DNA from: Gottschalkiaceae bacterium SANA
GTDB lineage: Bacteria; Bacillota; Clostridia; Tissierellales; GPF-1
Assembly: GCA_036323355.1 (NCBI GenBank)
Contig: AP028876.1
Location: 1,302,001-1,366,000 of the forward strand
Direction of reading: 5' to 3'
DNA: 64,000 nucleotides
Part shown: positions 1-8,428 of the stretch, piece by piece
How the letters are laid out: each line of letters starts with the position of its first letter
Position numbering within the stretch: the first letter of the stretch is position 1
The notes under the pieces: model-generated
What the model was told of the DNA's origin: nothing
Databases searched by the model: none
Seen by the model: the letters and a program-made list of their open reading frames with translations, nothing else
Translations under genes and position numbers: made by a program

Positions 1-1
1 A

Positions 2-205
2 GATGAAACTTTGTGTTGTGGATGTTCGCTATGCGTGGTGAATTGTCCTTTTGGATGTATAGAAATTTCGAATCCTAAGGAGCGTGGTGATATTCATACG
101 GTTGCAGTGTTGGTTCAACCGGATCAATGTATAGGATGCCAGTTATGTGAAAAGGCATGCCCTATCGATGCAATTTCAATGGTTTTATTATCTACCCATG
201 CATAA
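2..205 (+). CDS. 4Fe-4S dicluster ferredoxin-like protein, C-terminal part
   Basis: The frame is open to the left edge, so only the C-terminal 67 residues are visible. They carry two complete CxxCxxCxxxCP-type [4Fe-4S] binding motifs: CCGCSLCVVNCP near the start and CIGCQLCEKACP near the end. The spacing between them is that of electron-transfer subunits (HydN/CooF/HycB-like) or a small dicluster ferredoxin. Role inferred: electron shuttle for an oxidoreductase encoded further left. The redox partner cannot be named because the upstream genes are outside the window. A strong terminator follows, so this is the last gene of its operon. Confidence 0.75.
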   Translation, partial: DETLCCGCSLCVVNCPFGCIEISNPKERGDIHTVAVLVQPDQCIGCQLCEKACPIDAISMVLLSTHA

Positions 206-221
206 ATGTCTAGTTAGAGAA

Positions 222-258
222 AAAGAACTATTGGCTGAATGGCTAATAGTTCTTTTTT
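222..258 (+). terminator. Intrinsic terminator after the ferredoxin gene
   Basis: A 14-bp stem (left arm 222-235, right arm 242-255, one G-U pair) with a 6-nt loop runs straight into a T tract. It closes the operon ending at 205. Confidence 0.85.
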
Positions 259-313
259 ATAGTGTGCCAAGACTCAATTAGTTTCTCAATTTAAGATTTA
301 CTTAATCTTTCTG

Positions 314-322
314 TGATACAAT
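314..322 (+). promoter_or_regulatory. Extended -10 promoter for the glycerophosphodiesterase gene
   Basis: TGATACAAT fits an extended -10 (TGnTAnAAT) 25 bases before the start codon. The -35 region is poor. The ribosome binding site GGAGG lies at 336-340. Confidence 0.45.
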
Positions 323-346
323 TTTAGTATCTTATGGAGGTGTACC

Positions 347-2116
347 ATGTTAGATGTTTTTCAGCGATCCTGGAAAGACTTTTTCTTTGGATTTCGTCGA
401 TTCACTAAATATCAAATTGTGACAAGATTATTCTTAGCACTGATTATATTACCAATTTATCGGAAGTTTTTTTCATTTCTTATGAGGAGTCGTGGATTTG
501 ATGTCTTCGCTAATAACCAGATTCAGGAGTTTCTCTTTTCAATTCAAGGATTTATAGCAACGCTTTTCTTATTGATTACCGTTACCGTAATCATTTTTAT
601 TGAGATTGGTGGAGTCGTGGTGTTAAGTCAGCAGGTGTATGAACGGTTGCCAGAGTCTTCCTACTGGAAGGTTTTTTCTTTTTGTTTGGAGCGAGCACGC
701 AAGATTGGTATTTTTGGGGGTCTTTTATTTCTTTTTTACATGGCAGTCCTGGTACCATGGTTGAAGATTGGCGTCTCTAATAGTCTGATCCAGTCTTTGC
801 AGATTCCGCCTTTCATTATAGAATATGCGCAAACACGATTGTGGGCAGATTTGATTTTAAAGACAATTTCGGTAATTGGGATCATTTATTCAATACAATG
901 GGTTTTTTCTTTGCATTTGATTCTTTTAAAGGATATGCGAGCCTCGGTAGCCATGAAACGAAGTCGGGTGTTGCTGAAAGAGCATTGGTGGGAGATAATA
1001 AAAGATTTAGCTTTCTTGGCTGTATTGAATGGGGTCGTGATCATAATTATTATCGGTATATTTTTCGCCATTTCAGCGATTTCAATTTTTTTGGTGAATT
1101 CTGGTCTTGCCGGTCAACGTGTTTTCTTGTCTGTGTTTGAAAGCTTTATCGCTTTGATCGCTCTTGCTGGAACATGGGTCATGGTTCCTTATGGAATTCA
1201 TCGTATTACGGTTCTTCTCAATCGCTTTGAAGTGATTGAACCCATTGCAGAAAGGATAAAAATCGGTGGGAATATCCAATGGATTGATTGGTTTTTTACG
1301 CGTAGGAAAGTGATTGCTGGTGTTCTTGTGATCTTTGTATTTTTCCTTGCGGGATTCATGCAGTTTTATACCGCACAGCTAGATCAAACAAGACCGGTCT
1401 ATATCACTGCGCATCGGGGGGACATGCAGGATGCGCCTGAGAATACCATCGCGGGAATAGAATCAGCGATCAAAAAGAAAGCCGATTATGCGGAAGTTGA
1501 TGTGCAGATGCTGAAGGATGGTCATTTAATACTATTGCATGATAGTAATTTCTTGCGGACGACAAATGTTGATTTGCCTATAGCGGAAGCAACTTACGAC
1601 CAGGTCGTTTTGTTGAATGCAGCAGCAAATATGGACTGGCCTCATGTAGAATCGGTTCCTCTTCTAGACAACGTATTAGGGCTTGCAAAGGGGCGAATTC
1701 GATTGAATTTAGAATTAAAAACGGCGGACAATCAGAAGGAAATTGCAATTCAAGTCACTCAAGCGATTGAAGCGGCGGGGATGGAGAGAGAGGTTGTGGT
1801 CACATCGTTGGATGAATCGGTTCTTAATGAAGTAGAGAAGATCATGCCGCAGGTGCGAACTGGATTAATAGTCGTTTTGACTTTGGGTGAGGTGGAGAAA
1901 ATTCCGGTCGATTTTTTCAGTATGGAGATTTCTCGTGTTAATGAAGACCGGGTTGAGAAGATTCATTTGGCTGGTAAAGAGGTTCATGTTTGGACCGTCA
2001 ATACAGAGGAAGAAATGGAAGAGGTACTGAGTATGGGCGTTGATGGACTGATTACAGATCAGGTGGGAATAGCACAGCAAGTATTGAAAGAGAGAAAAGA
2101 ATTACGGTTACAATAA
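347..2116 (+). CDS. Membrane-anchored glycerophosphodiester phosphodiesterase
   Basis: The 589-residue protein has two parts. Residues 1 to about 345 are hydrophobic with several membrane helices, as in the membrane domain that precedes GDPD in Firmicutes. Residues from about 350 form a GDPD/GlpQ TIM barrel that starts with AHRGD and APENT, then AEVDVQ and LLHD, which carry the catalytic His, Glu and Asp and the metal ligands. The known family reaction is hydrolysis of glycerophosphodiesters to glycerol 3-phosphate and an alcohol. A role in turnover of phospholipid head groups or lipoteichoic-acid-type polymers is inferred. ATG follows GGAGG. It is a monocistronic unit between two terminators. 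Confidence 0.9.
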   Translation: MLDVFQRSWKDFFFGFRRFTKYQIVTRLFLALIILPIYRKFFSFLMRSRGFDVFANNQIQEFLFSIQGFIATLFLLITVTVIIFIEIGGVVVLSQQVYERLPESSYWKVFSFCLERARKIGIFGGLLFLFYMAVLVPWLKIGVSNSLIQSLQIPPFIIEYAQTRLWADLILKTISVIGIIYSIQWVFSLHLILLKDMRASVAMKRSRVLLKEHWWEIIKDLAFLAVLNGVVIIIIIGIFFAISAISIFLVNSGLAGQRVFLSVFESFIALIALAGTWVMVPYGIHRITVLLNRFEVIEPIAERIKIGGNIQWIDWFFTRRKVIAGVLVIFVFFLAGFMQFYTAQLDQTRPVYITAHRGDMQDAPENTIAGIESAIKKKADYAEVDVQMLKDGHLILLHDSNFLRTTNVDLPIAEATYDQVVLLNAAANMDWPHVESVPLLDNVLGLAKGRIRLNLELKTADNQKEIAIQVTQAIEAAGMEREVVVTSLDESVLNEVEKIMPQVRTGLIVVLTLGEVEKIPVDFFSMEISRVNEDRVEKIHLAGKEVHVWTVNTEEEMEEVLSMGVDGLITDQVGIAQQVLKERKELRLQ

Positions 2117-2137
2117 AAGCCCTCAATAGAGGGCTTT
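2116..2137. terminator. Bidirectional terminator between convergent genes
   Basis: A 9-bp perfect stem (AAAGCCCTC / GAGGGCTTT) with loop AATA starts in the stop codon of the phosphodiesterase gene. Read on the minus strand it is followed by TTTTATTG, so it can also end the antiporter transcript. Confidence 0.8.
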
Positions 2138-2139
2138 GC

Positions 2140-3387
2140 TTATGCGCTTTGTAGGGTATTTTCAGATTTTTGACTTGCTATTTCTCCAGCTAATTTAAAT
2201 CCTTGCTTTGCGAGGATAACGGCAAAGATTTCATTGATTACGGCTGCAGCCGCAATGGTTCCTTGTATGATACTAGCATATTCAGGTGCATTTTGGCTTA
2301 AGACTCCAACTGAAATTCCGGTAAAAATAAGAGAAACGCCAGAGTGGGGTAATAAAGTGAGGCCCAAGTATTTTTTCACGGTATTGGGGGCTTTTGAGAG
2401 AACGGAGCCCAAGTAGGAACCGCTAATTTTACCGAATGCCCGTGCGAGGATGTAGACGGCGGTAAACCAACCGGCACCTATGATCAGATGAAAATCAAGG
2501 GGAGCACCTAGATCAAGAATCAATAAAATCATGGCAATTACAACAAATAAATTGATTTCACTTTTGATTTTCGTCATCCGTTCTTGTGGAAGCAGGTTTG
2601 TAAAAGTGGCTGCAAAGGAGACGCCAATCAGCATTAAATTCATCATGGGAGAAGGTAAAACGTGTTCATTAATAAGTAAGCTGAATGCAGTAGCGATACC
2701 GACGCATACCCCAAGTGTTATCACAGTTTTGGTTTTGGAAGACTGTGGCTTTAGAAAATAGGAAGCAAAAATGCCGTAGGCAATACCAAGTAGAATTGAT
2801 AGACAAAGGACCAGAGGCGCATAGTACAAGGGAAGTCCACTCCCTGACAATCGGTTGGAGACAATGCCTAACACCGTGAAGAATACGAGGATCGCGATAA
2901 CATCATCTAAAATTGCCAATGGCATCAGGGTTTTTGTAACCGGTCCCTTTGTTTTATACTCACTGATAATGGATAAGGATGGAGCCGGTGCGGTTGCTAG
3001 AGCGATCGACCCCATTAAGAAAGCCAGGTAGAGTGGAATCGCTTGCAAGTAAAAAAGGATTCCAAAGGCAACTGAGACGACGAAAAAGGTATTAAATCCT
3101 TCTGCCAGACAAATGATAAAGATTTGTTTCCCTGATGTTTTCATTTCTTTCCACACAAGCTCTGTACCGATAAATATACCAGCGGTTAACTCGCAGATGC
3201 TAATAATGGCATGAAACCATGAGCTTTCCATGATTTCAAGACTGAACCACCCCAGTGCATAGGGGCCAATGAGCATACCTGTTAACAACCAACCCAGTAT
3301 GGCTGGCATATGAATTTTCGCAATTAGTTTTCCTGCTAGGACGGCAAGTAGCATAAATGTAATGAGTAGTATTATTCCTTTTAGCAT
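2140..3387 (-). CDS. Cation:proton antiporter (CPA-type, NhaP/KefB-like membrane domain)
   Basis: The 415-residue protein is hydrophobic almost throughout, with about 11-13 predicted membrane helices. It starts LAGKLIAKIHMPAILGWLLT, the typical first helices of the Na+/H+ exchanger family. There is no C-terminal RCK/TrkA nucleotide-binding domain, so it is a bare exchanger. Function by family: exchange of monovalent cations or a small solute against protons. It lies 21 bp behind a TetR gene and shares its promoter, so expression is probably induced by a ligand of that repressor. GGAGG precedes the ATG. Confidence 0.85.
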   Translation of the reverse strand: MLKGIILLITFMLLAVLAGKLIAKIHMPAILGWLLTGMLIGPYALGWFSLEIMESSWFHAIISICELTAGIFIGTELVWKEMKTSGKQIFIICLAEGFNTFFVVSVAFGILFYLQAIPLYLAFLMGSIALATAPAPSLSIISEYKTKGPVTKTLMPLAILDDVIAILVFFTVLGIVSNRLSGSGLPLYYAPLVLCLSILLGIAYGIFASYFLKPQSSKTKTVITLGVCVGIATAFSLLINEHVLPSPMMNLMLIGVSFAATFTNLLPQERMTKIKSEINLFVVIAMILLILDLGAPLDFHLIIGAGWFTAVYILARAFGKISGSYLGSVLSKAPNTVKKYLGLTLLPHSGVSLIFTGISVGVLSQNAPEYASIIQGTIAAAAVINEIFAVILAKQGFKLAGEIASQKSENTLQSA

Positions 3388-3408
3388 GGTTCTTTTCCTC
3401 CAGATGAT

Positions 3409-4029
3409 TTATTCGACAATACCATAAAAAAGCATATTGAAAAGATTGATGTATTCGTCAGCATATTGGTTAATATGGTCGGCTGTTTGATTTGTTAAAT
3501 CAATGTATTCCTTTTGGAATCTCATATGAATAAAATCTTCAAGATTCATAATAAGATCGATGGCCTCCTCTTGATTTACATTGGATTTTAAATCTAGTTC
3601 AGATAAAATATGTTGCCAAAATTTGCGATTCGTTTCAATGATTGGGGCACGCATTTTATGGATTTGCGGAATGAGATGCGTCGGTGGATTAAAAATAACG
3701 GTATAAAAGATCCGAGCATATAATTGATTCTCACCAAAAAAGGCAGAACGTTTTTGGATATATGCCTGAAGGTTTGATTCCATAGAGGCTGACTGGGGTT
3801 CGAAGTTTTTCTCGAGATAGTGACTCAAGTCGAGGAATAGTTTCTGGACACAGAGTAAAAATAGTTCATCCTTGTTCCGATAGTAGTGAAACAAGAGTCC
3901 TTTTGAGAGGTGATGTTTTTTACATAATTGATTAATGGTTACAGATGCATAATCTTGACTACCGAATTCAGTTAAACTAGCTTGGAGAATCCTTTTTCGA
4001 CTCATCTTATTTTTTTCTTCTTGATTCAT
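3409..4029 (-). CDS. TetR/AcrR family repressor of the antiporter operon
   Basis: The 206-residue protein has an N-terminal TetR helix-turn-helix at about residues 10-55: RKRILQASLTEFG, then TINQLCKKHHLSKGLLFHYY. The C-terminal ligand-binding half is helical and not assignable to a ligand. It is the first gene of an operon with the antiporter, and a near-perfect palindrome sits between its -10 box and start codon, so autorepression is the simplest reading. AAGGAG lies 7 bases before the ATG. Confidence 0.88.
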   Translation of the reverse strand: MNQEEKNKMSRKRILQASLTEFGSQDYASVTINQLCKKHHLSKGLLFHYYRNKDELFLLCVQKLFLDLSHYLEKNFEPQSASMESNLQAYIQKRSAFFGENQLYARIFYTVIFNPPTHLIPQIHKMRAPIIETNRKFWQHILSELDLKSNVNQEEAIDLIMNLEDFIHMRFQKEYIDLTNQTADHINQYADEYINLFNMLFYGIVE

Positions 4030-4049
4030 AACATACTCCTTTATTAAGA

Positions 4050-4071
4050 AAACAAACCACTTGGTCTGTTT
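4050..4071. promoter_or_regulatory. TetR-type operator palindrome
   Basis: AAACAAACC-actt-GGTCTGTTT is an inverted repeat with 9-bp arms and one mismatch. It lies immediately downstream of the -10 of the TetR/antiporter promoter. The ACC-N4-GGT core matches many AcrR/TetR operators. Binding here would block promoter clearance. Confidence 0.7.
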
Positions 4072-4074
4072 TAC

Positions 4075-4103
4075 AGTATAATCTCATTTTGATCGAAATT
4101 CAA
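4075..4103 (-). promoter_or_regulatory. Sigma-A promoter of the TetR/antiporter operon
   Basis: On the minus strand TTGAAT (4098-4103), a 17-bp spacer, then TATACT (4075-4080). The predicted start of transcription falls in or next to the operator palindrome. Confidence 0.75.
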
Positions 4104-4186
4104 TAAGAAAATTATAGAAAATTGGAATTGTTAACAAACGAGGTTGATAAAAGTTTACCTTTAGGCAAAACAAATACGAAAAATGT

Positions 4187-4215
4187 TTGCAATATAAATA
4201 ACAGTTCGATATAAT
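4187..4215 (+). promoter_or_regulatory. Sigma-A promoter of the DUF2087 regulator
   Basis: TTGCAA (4187-4192), a 17-bp spacer and a perfect TATAAT (4210-4215) lie 37 bases before the start codon, with AGGAGG in between. Confidence 0.8.
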
Positions 4216-4251
4216 GATTATAGAAAAGATAAACGCAGGAGGATTTTGTTG

Positions 4252-5013
4252 ATGAATAAACGAATCAAGGAAGCAAGTCTTGAACAATTGCTGAAGGGTT
4301 ATGTAGAGGAAGAAGATCGTTTTATTTGCTTGCAGTGCGAACAACGATTTATGAAAGGTGAAGTGTATCCCCAAGGTGAGCGTTACTTGATGGCAGAAAC
4401 TGCTACACGGGAGCATGTATTATCAGAGCACCCCCCGCTATATGAAACGTTAATGAATTTGGGAAAGAAAGAAGTGGGTTTGACTGACAAGCAGAAAGAA
4501 GTTTTAATGGATTTTGCAGCAGGGCTAACGGATAAGCAGATTGCTGGAAAACAGGGAATTGCGCAAAGTACGGTCCGTCATCAGCGATTTGTATTTAAAG
4601 AGCGTGCCCAGCAGGCGAAATTGTACTTGGCGATTTACCAACTGGTCGAAGAGGCAACACAAGGAAGAAAAGAGGATGAGTTCTTGGACATACATGAAGG
4701 AGCGAAAATGGTGGATGATCGATATATCATAACAAAGAAAGAAGAAGACAAAGTAAAGAATAATTTTTTACTTTCAGAAGTTCCCTTGCGCTTGAAGGCG
4801 ATTCCAAAAGGCGAAAAAAGAAAACTGGTATTGTTACGGTTGATTGTCAAAGAGTTTGAGATGGAGAAGCGATATACGGAAAAAGAACTCAATCAGATTC
4901 TTTGGGCCGTCTATGAAGACTTTGTTACCCTGCGCCGTTATCTGATTGAGTATGGCTTTATGGATCGAACCAGAGATTGTCGGGAGTATTGGGTACGAGA
5001 GGGTCAAGTTTAA
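4252..5013 (+). CDS. LuxR-type HTH regulator with C-terminal DUF2087
   Basis: The 253-residue protein has three parts. The N-terminus carries CLQCEQRF, a small cysteine pair. The middle (about residues 75-120) reads LTDKQKEVLMDFAAGLTDKQ and STVRHQRF, a LuxR/GerE-like helix-turn-helix. The C-terminus (RYTEKELNQIL, DFVTLRRYLIEYGFMDR) is the DUF2087 signature. Proteins of this build are annotated as transcriptional regulators, but the target is unknown. Two TTG codons precede the ATG in frame; the ATG at 4252 has the best spacing to AGGAGG. It is transcribed divergently from the TetR gene. Confidence 0.8.
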   Translation: MNKRIKEASLEQLLKGYVEEEDRFICLQCEQRFMKGEVYPQGERYLMAETATREHVLSEHPPLYETLMNLGKKEVGLTDKQKEVLMDFAAGLTDKQIAGKQGIAQSTVRHQRFVFKERAQQAKLYLAIYQLVEEATQGRKEDEFLDIHEGAKMVDDRYIITKKEEDKVKNNFLLSEVPLRLKAIPKGEKRKLVLLRLIVKEFEMEKRYTEKELNQILWAVYEDFVTLRRYLIEYGFMDRTRDCREYWVREGQV

Positions 5014-5092
5014 TTAAGATTCGCTTTATTCTTATGAGGGCAGAGCGTTAGCTTGTTTTTGTGGTATCCTTAAATCAAAGGAGGCGTATAAA

Positions 5093-5494
5093 ATGGACCA
5101 AGATAAGAGGGCGAACAACGAATACGCGGACATGTATAATGAGAAGTCGCTCTTTAACAAGTTTAAGACGGTAGCACAAAAGGCGGGCATTATTGTCGTT
5201 TATGCAAGCTTGGTGCTGTATTATACCTTGCAGGATGCGGAGATTCCTTTATGGGCAAAATCAACGATTGTTGGTGCATTGGGTTACTTCATTTCTCCGA
5301 TTGACGCCATTCCTGATTTCACCCCTCTCGTCGGCTTTTCAGATGATTTCGGTGTCTTAGTTCTGGCTATTGCGGCTGTTTACATGTATATCAATGAGGA
5401 AGCCCAGGAAAGGGCGCGCAAGAAGTTGTACGATTGGTTTGGGGATTTTAATCCAGATGATTTAAAATCGATGGATGACCGAATGAAGAAATGA
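5093..5494 (+). CDS. DUF1232 (YkvA-like) membrane protein
   Basis: The 133-residue protein has one DUF1232 domain, recognised by WAKSTIVGALGYFISPIDAIPD followed by GFSDDFGVLVLAIAAVYMYI. At least two hydrophobic segments suggest membrane association. The ISPIDxIPD motif is the hallmark of the family, whose biochemical role is unknown. It is a single-gene unit with AAAGGAGG before the ATG and a terminator shared with the convergent gene. Confidence 0.85.
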   Translation: MDQDKRANNEYADMYNEKSLFNKFKTVAQKAGIIVVYASLVLYYTLQDAEIPLWAKSTIVGALGYFISPIDAIPDFTPLVGFSDDFGVLVLAIAAVYMYINEEAQERARKKLYDWFGDFNPDDLKSMDDRMKK

Positions 5495-5500
5495 ACGAGT

Positions 5501-5529
5501 AAAAAGACCGATGAAAATCGGTCTTTTTT
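5501..5529. terminator. Bidirectional terminator between DUF1232 and DUF218 genes
   Basis: A perfect 12-bp stem (AAAAAGACCGAT / ATCGGTCTTTTT) with loop GAAA gives U tracts in both directions. The stop codon of the minus-strand gene overlaps its right arm. Confidence 0.9.
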
Positions 5530-6151
5530 AGCGGAGAATGGTATCTTTTACAACTGCGACAATTTCTCGGATTGTGTTTTTTACGATAATTATGGGAACG
5601 TTAGGAGCAGATTCTCCAACAGCGTTGATTCCAAATCGCTTTGCCAACATCTTGGCGCGATACATATGATACTCGGTGGTGACAATACCGATATGTCGAA
5701 ATTCAGAATCGTTGGGTTCAAATTCTAAGGAATCGATGATCGTCTTGCTGAAGGTCAGGTTTTCCACCGTTGAAGTGGATTGATCTTCCAATAAAATCGA
5801 TTCGCTTGGTACGTTGAGCTGCACGAGATAGTTGTACATGGCTTCCGCTTCACTGATCCACTCGTCATGACCTTGCCCACCCGAGACGAGGATTTTCATC
5901 TTGGGATTCTTCTCAAAGATCTTTGCAGCAGTTTGTAGGCGTAATTTCAACTGTGGGGAGGGCTGATCACCCCATACACCAGCGCCCAGTACAATTAGCA
6001 CATCTACGGAAGACGGTTCCTCAATGGTTGAGTTCCATTCGCTGCGAATGGCGAGGAATGATAGGGCTGAAGTAATTAGTCCAATAAGCAGAATTAATCC
6101 GACGAAGCGGAAGATTCGGGACTTGTAGGAGATGCTAGAATTTTTACACAT
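5528..6151 (-). CDS. YdcF/SanA-family (DUF218) membrane-anchored protein
   Basis: The 207-residue protein has one N-terminal membrane helix (about residues 14-34, GLILLIGLITSALSFLAI) and then a DUF218 domain. That domain contains VDVLIVLGAGVWGDQPS, KILVSGGQGHDEW, EAEAMYNYL and TSTVENLTFS, in the usual order with the conserved EA and ST-ENL motifs. ElyC, SanA and YdcF relatives act in cell-envelope biogenesis or bind S-adenosylmethionine; the exact reaction here is not known. A promoter TTGACG-N17-AATACT lies upstream. Confidence 0.85.
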   Translation of the reverse strand: MCKNSSISYKSRIFRFVGLILLIGLITSALSFLAIRSEWNSTIEEPSSVDVLIVLGAGVWGDQPSPQLKLRLQTAAKIFEKNPKMKILVSGGQGHDEWISEAEAMYNYLVQLNVPSESILLEDQSTSTVENLTFSKTIIDSLEFEPNDSEFRHIGIVTTEYHMYRAKMLAKRFGINAVGESAPNVPIIIVKNTIREIVAVVKDTILR

Positions 6152-6214
6152 TTTTCACCTTTTCTTTTTGACAAGGAATCGTACAAGGAGTATGTTGATT
6201 TTTATTCTATAGTC

Positions 6215-6243
6215 AGTATTTCTGATTATGACAAAAGCGTCAA
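6215..6243 (-). promoter_or_regulatory. Probable promoter of the DUF218 gene
   Basis: On the minus strand TTGACG (6238-6243), a 17-bp spacer, then AATACT (6215-6220). The -10 is imperfect. Confidence 0.5.
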
Positions 6244-6284
6244 CCCTTAGGTAAAAGAATTAAGAAAAAGGCAAACAATAGTTA

Positions 6285-7328
6285 TTATTTTTCGATTTTA
6301 ACTACCCAGCAGATATCATCGATCTGCAATTTTGTGAGTGTCAACCCCTTTGCGGTTGTGAATTCAGACAGATGTACAATGACGCTGTAGAACTCATCAT
6401 TGACTTCATTGATTTGTTCTTGAGTCATGGTTGCCATCAACCGCTTTTTTTCTGCGTTACTTTCGAACATCATATCGCCGATCACAATGGAACCATGTGG
6501 TTTCAAAACTCGAATCATTTCATCCAGTGCAATCTCTTTTTCCTGTTTTTTGAGATGGTGAAAGGCGTAGGTGGAAGCGATAACTTGAAAAGTCCCATTG
6601 TCGAAGGGGAGGTTCATAAAATCTCCTAAACGTACTTTTAATTGCGGCAATTTTCTTTTGGCTATAGCTAGCATCTCGCGTGATTGATCGACACCAATAA
6701 CCCTGGCGCCTTTATCAAGTAGCCGTTTGGAAAGGTTGCCGGTTCCAATGCCGATATCCAGCAGTAACGGTGGGCTTGTTTGATTCAAGGGGCAATGACT
6801 TGCAACCGTATCCAATAAGTTGTCATAGGATTGATAGATTCCATCCTGATCTTTCATGCGGTTGATGGTGTCATCGTAGTGGGCGGCCCAATCATTGAAA
6901 TTCCATTGATCCTTCCATTGGGTTCTAATCTGATAGCTTGTTTGGTTGTTTTGAATAAGTTGGCTGATTTGTTCGGATTGTGTCTCAGCTGTACTTTCAT
7001 ACAAGGTATCCAGCACCTGTTCAAGTGTGTTGCGAATCCCTGTCAGACGATGAATTTCGTGATTGGTTAATTCCCAAAGCTGGTTGAATTGATCCAGCGG
7101 CGACTTGTCTGTGTCGGATGTTAAGATGGTTTTGATTTGATCAATGGATAGTCCCAATGCACGATAGAGAAGAATACGCTGTAAGCACAAAACATCTGTT
7201 TCCTCGTAGAGACGATAGTCATTATTTGGATCTCGTATCGGTTTGAGCAATCCTTTCTTTTCGTAGAATCGAATTTTATTGGTGGTGACTTGAAACAAGT
7301 CAGCCAACGTTTTGATAGTATGTGGCAT
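6285..7328 (-). CDS. MerR-family regulator fused to a class I methyltransferase
   Basis: The 347-residue protein starts with a MerR winged helix (residues 1-70: TIKTLADLFQVTTNKIRFYE, RLYEETDVLCLQRI), followed by a coiled-coil-like linker to about 130. Then comes an S-adenosylmethionine-dependent methyltransferase: LLDIGIGTGNLSKRLL is motif I, VIGVDQS motif II, and FDNGTFQVIASTYAFHH the motif with the acidic and aromatic residues. The MerR half lacks the usual C-terminal ligand cysteines; the methyltransferase replaces the effector domain. The gene sits behind its own MerR-type promoter, so autoregulation is likely. Methylation substrate unknown. Confidence 0.88.
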   Translation of the reverse strand: MPHTIKTLADLFQVTTNKIRFYEKKGLLKPIRDPNNDYRLYEETDVLCLQRILLYRALGLSIDQIKTILTSDTDKSPLDQFNQLWELTNHEIHRLTGIRNTLEQVLDTLYESTAETQSEQISQLIQNNQTSYQIRTQWKDQWNFNDWAAHYDDTINRMKDQDGIYQSYDNLLDTVASHCPLNQTSPPLLLDIGIGTGNLSKRLLDKGARVIGVDQSREMLAIAKRKLPQLKVRLGDFMNLPFDNGTFQVIASTYAFHHLKKQEKEIALDEMIRVLKPHGSIVIGDMMFESNAEKKRLMATMTQEQINEVNDEFYSVIVHLSEFTTAKGLTLTKLQIDDICWVVKIEK

Positions 7329-7357
7329 ATGTGATCTCCTTTTCTTTGATTAACTTT

Positions 7358-7388
7358 AGTATAAACCTTCGCCTAAGGCGAATGTCAA
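7358..7388 (-). promoter_or_regulatory. MerR-type promoter with 19-bp spacer and central palindrome
   Basis: On the minus strand a perfect TTGACA (7383-7388) and TATACT (7358-7363) are separated by 19 bp instead of 17. The spacer holds the perfect inverted repeat TTCGCC-TTA-GGCGAA (7368-7382). This is the classic layout of promoters that MerR-family proteins activate by twisting the DNA. Confidence 0.88.
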
Positions 7389-7403
7389 AGGTTTATATGA
7401 AAG

Positions 7404-7453
7404 AAAAAAGGACTGCATCAGCCCTAAGTAGTTACTTAGTTATGATACAGTCC
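7404..7453 (-). terminator. Terminator of the ABC exporter operon
   Basis: On the minus strand a long hairpin (outer stem GGACTGTATCA / TGATGCAGTCC, inner stem CTAAGTA / TACTTAG) is followed by TTTTTT. It separates the ABC operon from the MerR promoter. Confidence 0.8.
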
Positions 7454-7460
7454 CTTCGGA

Positions 7461-8417
7461 TTATGTATAGATTTTTTTGATAATTTCTTCGATGCTCGGT
7501 TCATCGACTCGAAAATCTTCGATCTCGAATTGATGAAAGAGGGTACGGGCCAGTTCTGCGACCTGTTTCTTTTCAGTCAATTGTATCTCCAATTGGGACT
7601 TTGCTTGATCAAAGGAAAAGGCATAACGCTCTTTTAAATGATGGAGAGCATCAAGAGGTTGTTCAAGAGGTAATTGTGCGGTGACCAGAATTGGCAACTC
7701 GGTGTTACTTTTCAATTGATCGATAGCGCCCTTGTAGACAATTTGGCCTTGGGAAAGAATCAGCATCTCCTGGCAAAGACTTTCGATATCCTTTAAATCA
7801 TGGGTGGTCAGAAAGATGGTCTTGCCACCCTGGTTCAATTCCTTGAGAAAGTGATTCACCTTTTGTTTTGAGATAATATCTAGACCTATCGTGGGTTCGT
7901 CTAGAAAGAGGATTTTTGGATCGTGAATCATGGCTGCACCCAGTTCCGCGCGCATGCGTTGGCCCAAACTCAATTGCCGCACAGGTTGATGGAGAATCTC
8001 ATCAAGATCCAGACGGTCACAAAGATATTCTAATTGAGCTTTGAATACTTTTTGTGGAACCTTGTAAATTCCACTTAACAAACGATAGGTATCCAGGACC
8101 GGTAGGTCCCACCACATCTGGGTTTTCTGCCCAAAGACGACACCAATGTTTTGTACATAGGCTTTTCTGTCCTTGTAGGGAATATAGTTGCCGACTTTTG
8201 CTTCTCCACCATCGGGCGTCATAATTCCTGTGAGTACCTTAATGGTTGTTGACTTTCCAGCGCCATTGGGGCCGATATATCCAAGGAAGGCGCCTTCTTC
8301 CACGTTGAAGTCGATATGGTTTAAAGCTTTCACGATTCTTTTATTTCGCTTTAGGCGTCCGGTCTTTTCGTAAATGGTATAGTTCTTTTGCAGATTTCTT
8401 ACCGTAATATAAGACAT
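7461..8417 (-). CDS. ABC exporter ATP-binding protein (COG4586 type)
   Basis: The 318-residue ATPase has a Walker A motif GPNGAGKST near residue 50, a Q-loop region GVVFGQKTQMWWDLP, a signature LSLGQRMRAELGAAM (an SxGQ variant), Walker B ILFLDEPTIGLD and an H-loop TTHDLKD. The FGQ...WWDLP stretch is typical of ATPases that pair with two COG4587/COG3694 permeases, as found directly upstream. About 90 residues after the ATPase form a C-terminal domain. It powers export of an unknown compound. ATG follows AAAGGAGG. Confidence 0.88.
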   Translation of the reverse strand: MSYITVRNLQKNYTIYEKTGRLKRNKRIVKALNHIDFNVEEGAFLGYIGPNGAGKSTTIKVLTGIMTPDGGEAKVGNYIPYKDRKAYVQNIGVVFGQKTQMWWDLPVLDTYRLLSGIYKVPQKVFKAQLEYLCDRLDLDEILHQPVRQLSLGQRMRAELGAAMIHDPKILFLDEPTIGLDIISKQKVNHFLKELNQGGKTIFLTTHDLKDIESLCQEMLILSQGQIVYKGAIDQLKSNTELPILVTAQLPLEQPLDALHHLKERYAFSFDQAKSQLEIQLTEKKQVAELARTLFHQFEIEDFRVDEPSIEEIIKKIYT

Positions 8418-8428
8418 GTCGACCTCCT

